From NCBI GenBank assembly GCA_016199015.1, contig JACQHN010000332.1, positions 1 to 12,084 on the forward strand: a stretch of DNA of 12,084 nt, written 5' to 3'. The notes beneath the pieces were generated by a model. It worked only from the letters and a program-made list of their open reading frames with translations. It searched no databases and was not told the DNA's origin. Below, piece after piece: positions 7,937-12,084 of this stretch. Origin of the DNA: Nitrospira defluvii. GTDB lineage: Bacteria; Nitrospirota; Nitrospiria; Nitrospirales; Nitrospiraceae. Positions within the stretch are counted from its first letter, which is position 1, and each line of letters opens with the position of its first letter. Made by a program: the position numbers and the translations under genes.

Positions 7937-8067
7937 TTTCTAGCTTTCAGCTTCGAGCAACCCCAGCTGGACCTACGGAGCGGTATCTGACATGATTTCG
8001 CGAAGCATCGCCGACATGGAGTGTCACATTCCGACAGCGTGAAATGGACACGGTGGGGGGCACCTCG
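7937..8067. other. 131-bp gap between the two transporter modules
   Basis: This is the longest intergenic stretch between secure genes. It separates the ABC-2 exporter group from wzm and is the natural place for a promoter of the left-hand module. I see no convincing sigma-70 -35/-10 pair, no hairpin followed by a T-run, and no persuasive small gene. The only symmetric elements are an 8-bp palindrome (TTCGCGAA, 7997-8004) and a weak 4-bp stem near the permease stop. Overlapping open frames here are shadows of the permease gene. Confidence 0.5.
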
Positions 8068-8832
8068 TCAAAAATCTCGCTGCTGAAACACGAGGCAGGC
8101 TCCACTGAGAAGCACTCCGGCATAGACCATTCCATAGAGAGAGGCGAGCATCAGGTACTCCGGCGCCACGAGTATTCCCACGGCAGCCTGCCCCTTGATA
8201 TTGAGCATCTCCAAGTTCGGACAGAGGTAATACAACACGTCCACCATGGTCTTCATGACCCCACTCTCGCTGTTCGCTGCTATGCTTCTCAAATCTGCCG
8301 TGAGATGCCCGATCACGTAGATGCCTAACGTGAGAATGGCACTGAGCGTCGAGGAGCTGAACGTCGAGAAGAACAATGCGATCGCCGTGACTACGAGGAT
8401 CTCGACAAAGATCAGCTGCACCGCCTGAAAGAGGGACAGCGCGATCGGCACATGATAGAGCCACAGGGTGACTAGAAATACGGCCAGCATAATCGAGAGA
8501 TTCACGAACAACGTCAACACCAGCCCACAGTATTTTCCAAGGATGAAGAACGTACGGCTAATCGGTCTGGCCATAATCGTGTAGATCGTGCGCCGCTCGA
8601 TTTCCTTGTTCACCAGACTGATGCCGATGAAGATCGCAATGATGACGCCGATGAGGTTGATCGCCGCCAATCCCATATCGGCAATCATCTTGTGATGTTC
8701 GGTGATGGTGAGATCTGCAAGCAATACCGAGAGCCCGATGAGCAAACCCGCGAACAAGACCAAATTGTAAAGAATTTTATCTCTGAGGCTTTCACGGAAT
8801 GCATTCAACGCGATGACCCCGATCGCACCCAT
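8068..8832 (-). CDS. ABC-2 type transporter permease
   Basis: A 254-residue integral membrane protein starting one base after the stop of its ATPase partner. About six hydrophobic helices are visible (roughly 24-40, 55-74, 100-124, 138-158, 160-178 and 228-249). Between helices 2 and 3 lies a cytoplasmic segment, EIERRTIYTIMARPISR (77-93), which is the coupling-region signature typical of ABC-2 permeases of the ABC2_membrane_2/NosY-like kind. The C-terminus ends in FQQRDF, also usual for the family. There is a larger soluble loop at about 179-225 between the last two helices. With the ATPase it should form a homodimeric exporter (two permeases, two ATPases) in the inner membrane. The cargo is not deducible. 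It is the last gene of the tightly packed right-hand group; a 131-bp gap follows. Confidence 0.9.
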   Translation of the reverse strand: MGAIGVIALNAFRESLRDKILYNLVLFAGLLIGLSVLLADLTITEHHKMIADMGLAAINLIGVIIAIFIGISLVNKEIERRTIYTIMARPISRTFFILGKYCGLVLTLFVNLSIMLAVFLVTLWLYHVPIALSLFQAVQLIFVEILVVTAIALFFSTFSSSTLSAILTLGIYVIGHLTADLRSIAANSESGVMKTMVDVLYYLCPNLEMLNIKGQAAVGILVAPEYLMLASLYGMVYAGVLLSGACLVFQQRDF

Positions 8833-8833
8833 G

Positions 8834-9805
8834 TCAGAACGCCCTCCCAGTGAGACTATCTGCCTGAACGCGTGAGGCTTCAGGTGCAGCCTCCTGAAAA
8901 AACAGGTCTTCCAGCGACGCCTTATGGGGCGTCACCGATAAGAGCCCCCCTCCTTGCCGACGGATCTCGCCGACCATGGCATCCACCGCATCCGGACTGG
9001 GCAATACGATCAGGCATTGCTGGCCTTGCTGCAGCACGCGTGTGGCAAGTGAGTGAATGAACGCATTCCCTTCTGCCTTGATGTGTTGGCACACGATCTC
9101 GACAGACTGCGTATGATCTTGCCGGACTAGCTCGTCGACTCGCCCACTGGCGAGCAGACGGCCTTTTATGACAATGCCCACACGATCGCAGATCATTTCA
9201 ACATCATGCAAAATGTGCGTGCTGAAAAAGATGGTTTTCCCTCTATCGCGCAGGCTGAGAATCAGGTCACGCACCTGCTTTCTCCCGACAGGGTCTAACC
9301 CGGTCATTGGCTCATCGAGGATCACGAGTTCCGGGTCGTGAATCAGCGCTTGAGCCAGTCCAATACGCTGCAACATGCCCTTCGAGAACTTCCGCAATTG
9401 TCGATCTCGTGCGTCGGCGAGGCCGACCAGACTCAGTAGATCGGTCACCCGTTGAGCGATGGCCACATGCCCCAATCCGGCGAGTTGACCGTAGAAGCCG
9501 AGAAACTCTTCGGCGGTGAGATAGTCGTAAAAATAGGGCGACTCCGGCAAAAATCCAATCCGGCGGCGAGTCTCCACATCCCCCGCAGGCTGCCCTAACA
9601 ACAATGCCCTGCCGCCGGTCGCGCGGACGAGCCCCAGAAGAATTTTCAGTGTGGTCGTCTTTCCGGCTCCGTTCGGACCAAGAAACCCGAAAATTTCTCC
9701 CCGTCCTACTGTCAAATACAGCCCATCAAGCGCCACAAATGGCGGCCGCCCCGGCCAGCCTGAGGCATACGATTTGGTCAAATCTTCAATGACAATATCG
9801 TCCAC
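8834..9805 (-). CDS. ABC transporter ATP-binding protein (ABC-2 type exporter ATPase)
   Basis: A 323-residue nucleotide-binding subunit. Walker A is GPNGAGKTT (43-51), the signature is FSKGM (140-144), Walker B is LVILDE (160-165), the D-loop follows (GLDP, 169-172) and the switch histidine is H197 (STH). The variant signature is usual in the GldA/YxlF/CcmA-like ATPases that pair with ABC-2 permeases. Residues 230-302 form the extra C-terminal domain often annotated DUF4162. The start is GTG at 9805, chosen because a strong Shine-Dalgarno (GGGAGGA) sits 5 nt upstream and the protein begins in the normal place for the family (V-I-E-D-L-T-K-S-Y). Only one base separates its TGA from the ATG of the permease gene, so the two are almost certainly co-translated partners. 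The substrate is unknown; the context suggests a cell-envelope glycan, lipid or protein. Confidence 0.93.
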   Translation of the reverse strand: MDDIVIEDLTKSYASGWPGRPPFVALDGLYLTVGRGEIFGFLGPNGAGKTTTLKILLGLVRATGGRALLLGQPAGDVETRRRIGFLPESPYFYDYLTAEEFLGFYGQLAGLGHVAIAQRVTDLLSLVGLADARDRQLRKFSKGMLQRIGLAQALIHDPELVILDEPMTGLDPVGRKQVRDLILSLRDRGKTIFFSTHILHDVEMICDRVGIVIKGRLLASGRVDELVRQDHTQSVEIVCQHIKAEGNAFIHSLATRVLQQGQQCLIVLPSPDAVDAMVGEIRRQGGGLLSVTPHKASLEDLFFQEAAPEASRVQADSLTGRAF

Positions 9806-9810
9806 GGCAC

Positions 9811-9817
9811 TCCTCCC
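9811..9817 (-). promoter_or_regulatory. Strong Shine-Dalgarno for the GTG-started ABC ATPase gene
   Basis: On the minus strand the sequence reads GGGAGGA, 5 nt before the GTG at 9805-9803 and just after the TGA of the TPR gene. It decides the non-ATG start, because no ATG in this frame is better placed. Confidence 0.8.
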
Positions 9818-9820
9818 TGA

Positions 9821-10774
9821 TCACTGCAAGACAGGCAACGGATTGGACCATGTCTGTGGGCGGGAATCTCCTCCGCCAACATGACAAGCCACCTTTTCAT
9901 GGATGCGAAGCCGTTCACGCTTTGATGACGAGCTGACGGCTCCGGTCAGAGAGTCAATCTGGTACTGCCCGCCTAAGGGGTCCACTGGCAGTTGCTGAAC
10001 CACTCCGTGCAACATCAGGTCTTCAAGCTTCACGGGAGCCCGCCCGTACTTAGCCTGATACCGGCGAATACTGTCTTCCAGGAAGTGCAGATCCTTTTCC
10101 TGAACAATTTCCTTCATCCGTTGCATGAGGGCTTCACGAACCCGTTCGTCAGTGACGGTGCGAGAGAAGCGGTCCAGAAACTCGAGCGCCGCTGTGGGAT
10201 CACCGCTCTCAACCGTCATACGAGCAGCCAACCGGGAAAGATAGGCTGGAGCACCAGAAACCTGCGCTGCAATCTGGAGATATTGTGCTCCCGCAACCGG
10301 ATTGCAAAGTTCATAGTACGAAATATATCCAGCCAAAAACGGCAGCTGCCAAATTGTCGGGTTGCGTCGTATGCCTTTGCTTAAAATGGCGAGTCCTTCC
10401 TCGTGGCGACCGACCAGAACCCCAAGGAAGATGCCGGTCGCCTGATAGGGAGCTACAAACGTGGGATCCAAGTCCGTCAGCACATCGACGGCATGGTAGG
10501 TCCACCGGTAGCCAAGCTGAGTATCACGTTTGGCTCCGATGTGCTGGACCGCCTGTAGCCAAATCAGATCCGCCACCACTTGCCGGTAACCGAGAGCCGC
10601 CAACCTCAAATATTCCCCCTTGGGGAGATATGCCAGCTGTTCGGCCCGCGCGACTGTATTCCGCTCGTGATCCAGAAGGCGGAGCAGGCCTGATGCGCCG
10701 GCCAAGAGGGTCAACCCAAACAGGGCATGGGTCACTCCTCGCTTCACTGTCGAAATGGATCCGGCAAGCTTCAT
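9821..10774 (-). CDS. Membrane-anchored TPR-type protein with pseudopilin-like C-terminal tail
   Basis: A 317-residue protein whose ATG shares ATGA with the stop of the ligase-like gene, implying translational coupling. Residues 16-34 form a single hydrophobic N-terminal anchor after a short basic tip, so the bulk probably faces the periplasm. The middle (about 55-225) is helical and TPR-like; it includes a stretch at 54-80 rich in aromatic and hydrophobic residues (LGYRQVVADLIWLQ) and 'LDPTFVAPYQATG' near 102-114. Residues 232-285 change style: RYQAKYGRAP, a leucine-rich link, then LPVDPLGGQYQIDSLTG. This resembles the C-terminal part of type II secretion pseudopilins (GspG-like, 'LP.DPWG..Y'). 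I do not know an assigned function. Its place just before an ABC ATPase and ABC-2 permease suggests a partner or scaffold for that exporter. Confidence 0.8.
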   Translation of the reverse strand: MKLAGSISTVKRGVTHALFGLTLLAGASGLLRLLDHERNTVARAEQLAYLPKGEYLRLAALGYRQVVADLIWLQAVQHIGAKRDTQLGYRWTYHAVDVLTDLDPTFVAPYQATGIFLGVLVGRHEEGLAILSKGIRRNPTIWQLPFLAGYISYYELCNPVAGAQYLQIAAQVSGAPAYLSRLAARMTVESGDPTAALEFLDRFSRTVTDERVREALMQRMKEIVQEKDLHFLEDSIRRYQAKYGRAPVKLEDLMLHGVVQQLPVDPLGGQYQIDSLTGAVSSSSKRERLRIHEKVACHVGGGDSRPQTWSNPLPVLQ

Positions 10775-12084
10775 CCGGCTGACTCCATTTCTCCAACAGC
10801 CAGCCGAAGGGGATCTACGTCGACATTTAAAAATGCATGGTCGAGACTATTCTTTTGCCACGGCTTATACCGGGCTTGACGTTCCTGAATTTCACGAAGC
10901 TGGTCCTTCGCTCCATCCACTTGGCCCTCATCAACCCACAAGCGGGCCAACAGCACCCGGGCAGGAAGAAAATTCGGTTCTAAAGATTCTGCCTCTTTCG
11001 CACGCCGCTCGGCCTCGCCCCGTTTTCCAAGTAACCAGTAGAGTCGCGCTTGCTCGTATCGGTACATCGCGGAAAACGGCGCCAATTGGATGGCGTGCTC
11101 ATAGACCGGCAACGCGGCACGCAGCCATACTCTTCGTTGCTCAGTCGTGACACCAGAAGACTGCGGAGCCTGTGCCGCCGAAACGTAGAGTTGGCCCAAC
11201 AACCCTAACAACCGACTGTCCAGCGGGTTCAGGTCGATGGCTTCCTTATACTCTGCGTATGCATTCTGGAAGGCCTGTTTCTCGCCTGTGGTCTCAAATG
11301 CCCTGGCATAGACTGAGCCGAGACCATGATGGTACAGCGCTTTCCCAGGGTCCAAGGCAATCGCATCCTTCAATCCGTTGATCGCCGCAACCGTTTCTCC
11401 TGCCATAGCATGACGAGAAGCAGACTCAAATGTCGTCCAGGCGAGTCCAAACCGAATCACTTCTATGCCGATCAGCAAGAGCACAGTCGCCGCACCCAGC
11501 CCCCACACCATTCGTGAACGAATCGGTACGACACAGACAAGACCTGCTTCGTTCCTGCTCAGCCGTCCGGCCGATACAATCAATCCCCCACAGAGCATGA
11601 GCAGGATCGCGATAGCCGACTCGCGCAGACTCGAATCGAGTGCGGCATGGACCAGCAGTGCGACTCCCCCTCCACTCACCCCGACTATCAGGCTCCTCTG
11701 CCAGCGAAACAGCCGCCCCTGAAGCACCTTCATGAGCTCCCGAACTATCATGAAGATCCCCGTCGTAAATACAAGGATCGCCCCCAGTCCCATCTCGACG
11801 CCCATTTGAAGGTAGTCGTTGTGCGGGGTCTGGGAAACTGTGCCGTACCGGGCAATCTCCCCCTCCACGGGAAAGGCATAGTGGGGATACGTATACTGAT
11901 AGAGTCCCAGCCCGATTCCGAATGGAGAATCGATCATTTGCCTGACCGCACCCTGCCACATCTGCCAACGAGCATAGGTAGCGGGATTCTGTTGATGCTC
12001 AAGAACCACACGATCGCGGATTGGCGTGGGAATCAGGAGACTGATGAGAACAAGCAGCACTGCACCGCTGCCGGCCAACTTCCA
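10771..12084 (-). CDS. O-antigen ligase-like (Wzy_C) membrane protein with C-terminal TPRs, 5' end outside window
   Basis: This is the C-terminal 437 codons of a larger gene. The reading frame stays open to the window edge; a TTG at 12078 is in frame but unlikely to be the true start. Numbering from that TTG, residues 35-100 carry the Wzy_C/WaaL pattern: an R-x-x-x-W segment, a 'PFGIGLG' stretch, and the loop motif PHNDYLQ (85-91) followed by a membrane helix. Further hydrophobic helices lie near 97-113, 129-146, 153-170 and 190-207. From about 215 to 400 the protein is soluble and built of TPR-like helical repeats with 'AI.L.P' and 'EA..L.P' signatures. Family members move a glycan from a lipid carrier to an acceptor (lipid A core or protein) or polymerise it at the periplasmic face. 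The acceptor cannot be told from the sequence. The stop overlaps the next gene by 4 bp (ATGA). Confidence 0.85.
   Translation of the reverse strand, partial: WKLAGSGAVLLVLISLLIPTPIRDRVVLEHQQNPATYARWQMWQGAVRQMIDSPFGIGLGLYQYTYPHYAFPVEGEIARYGTVSQTPHNDYLQMGVEMGLGAILVFTTGIFMIVRELMKVLQGRLFRWQRSLIVGVSGGGVALLVHAALDSSLRESAIAILLMLCGGLIVSAGRLSRNEAGLVCVVPIRSRMVWGLGAATVLLLIGIEVIRFGLAWTTFESASRHAMAGETVAAINGLKDAIALDPGKALYHHGLGSVYARAFETTGEKQAFQNAYAEYKEAIDLNPLDSRLLGLLGQLYVSAAQAPQSSGVTTEQRRVWLRAALPVYEHAIQLAPFSAMYRYEQARLYWLLGKRGEAERRAKEAESLEPNFLPARVLLARLWVDEGQVDGAKDQLREIQERQARYKPWQKNSLDHAFLNVDVDPLRLAVGEMESAG

Noticed and set aside
8024..8464. 146-codon minus-strand open frame over the ABC-2 permease end and the following gap
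   Set aside because: Composition is low-quality (His, Arg, Ser-rich), and it overlaps a convincing membrane protein in another frame.
9374..9388. Non-canonical ABC signature (FSKGM instead of LSGGQ) in the ATPase
   Set aside because: This variant is common in ATPases that pair with ABC-2 permeases, so it is not a sign of lost function.
11426..11968. 180-codon minus-strand open frame inside the ligase-like gene
   Set aside because: Shadow frame of the membrane domain; it lacks hydrophobic helices or motifs, and the overlapping frame has the PHNDYLQ motif and TPRs.
1..12084. CRISPR arrays, tRNA/rRNA genes, transposases or long direct repeats
   Set aside because: None were seen on either strand; the window is accounted for by one-directional glycan and transporter genes.

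Overview
The window is almost fully coding, and every convincing gene lies on the minus strand, so transcription runs from position 12084 towards 1. It is a cell-surface polysaccharide export and assembly region of a Gram-negative-type bacterium. The gene set is an O-antigen-ligase-like protein with TPRs, a TPR protein with an ABC-2 exporter, a Wzm/Wzt pair, multi-domain glycosyltransferases and several methyltransferases. Together with the moderate-to-high GC this would suit Nitrospirota (Nitrospira-like) or a deltaproteobacterial lineage. That is an inference from gene style; there is no rRNA or other taxonomic marker here.

Right-hand module (12084 to 8068), in transcription order: the C-terminal part of a Wzy_C/O-antigen-ligase-like membrane protein fused to TPRs; a membrane-anchored TPR protein with a pseudopilin-like tail; an ABC ATPase; and an ABC-2 permease. 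These four are tightly packed (4-bp ATGA overlap, 15-bp gap with a strong Shine-Dalgarno and a GTG start, 1-bp gap), so they look like one translationally coupled operon.

A 131-bp gap (7937-8067) separates this from the left-hand module (7936 to 222). That module holds Wzm (permease), Wzt (ATPase with a C-terminal cargo-binding-type domain), a small zinc-ribbon methyltransferase, a 1285-residue methyltransferase/coiled-coil/GT2/GT4/zinc-ribbon-methyltransferase fusion, and a TylF/MycF-like methyltransferase. The first 221 bases hold no secure gene, only a possible start of a further minus-strand gene that runs off the left edge.

Working model (inference): the GT2 and GT4 domains add sugars to a lipid-linked glycan, the methyltransferases modify or cap it, and Wzm/Wzt flip the finished chain, with the Wzt C-terminal domain possibly reading the cap. 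The ligase-like protein could then attach glycan to its acceptor. The most distinctive points are the four-domain fusion protein, the clear relationship of its C-terminal domain to the separate methyltransferase two genes upstream of the TylF-like gene, and the loss of the usual glutamate in its GT4 domain.
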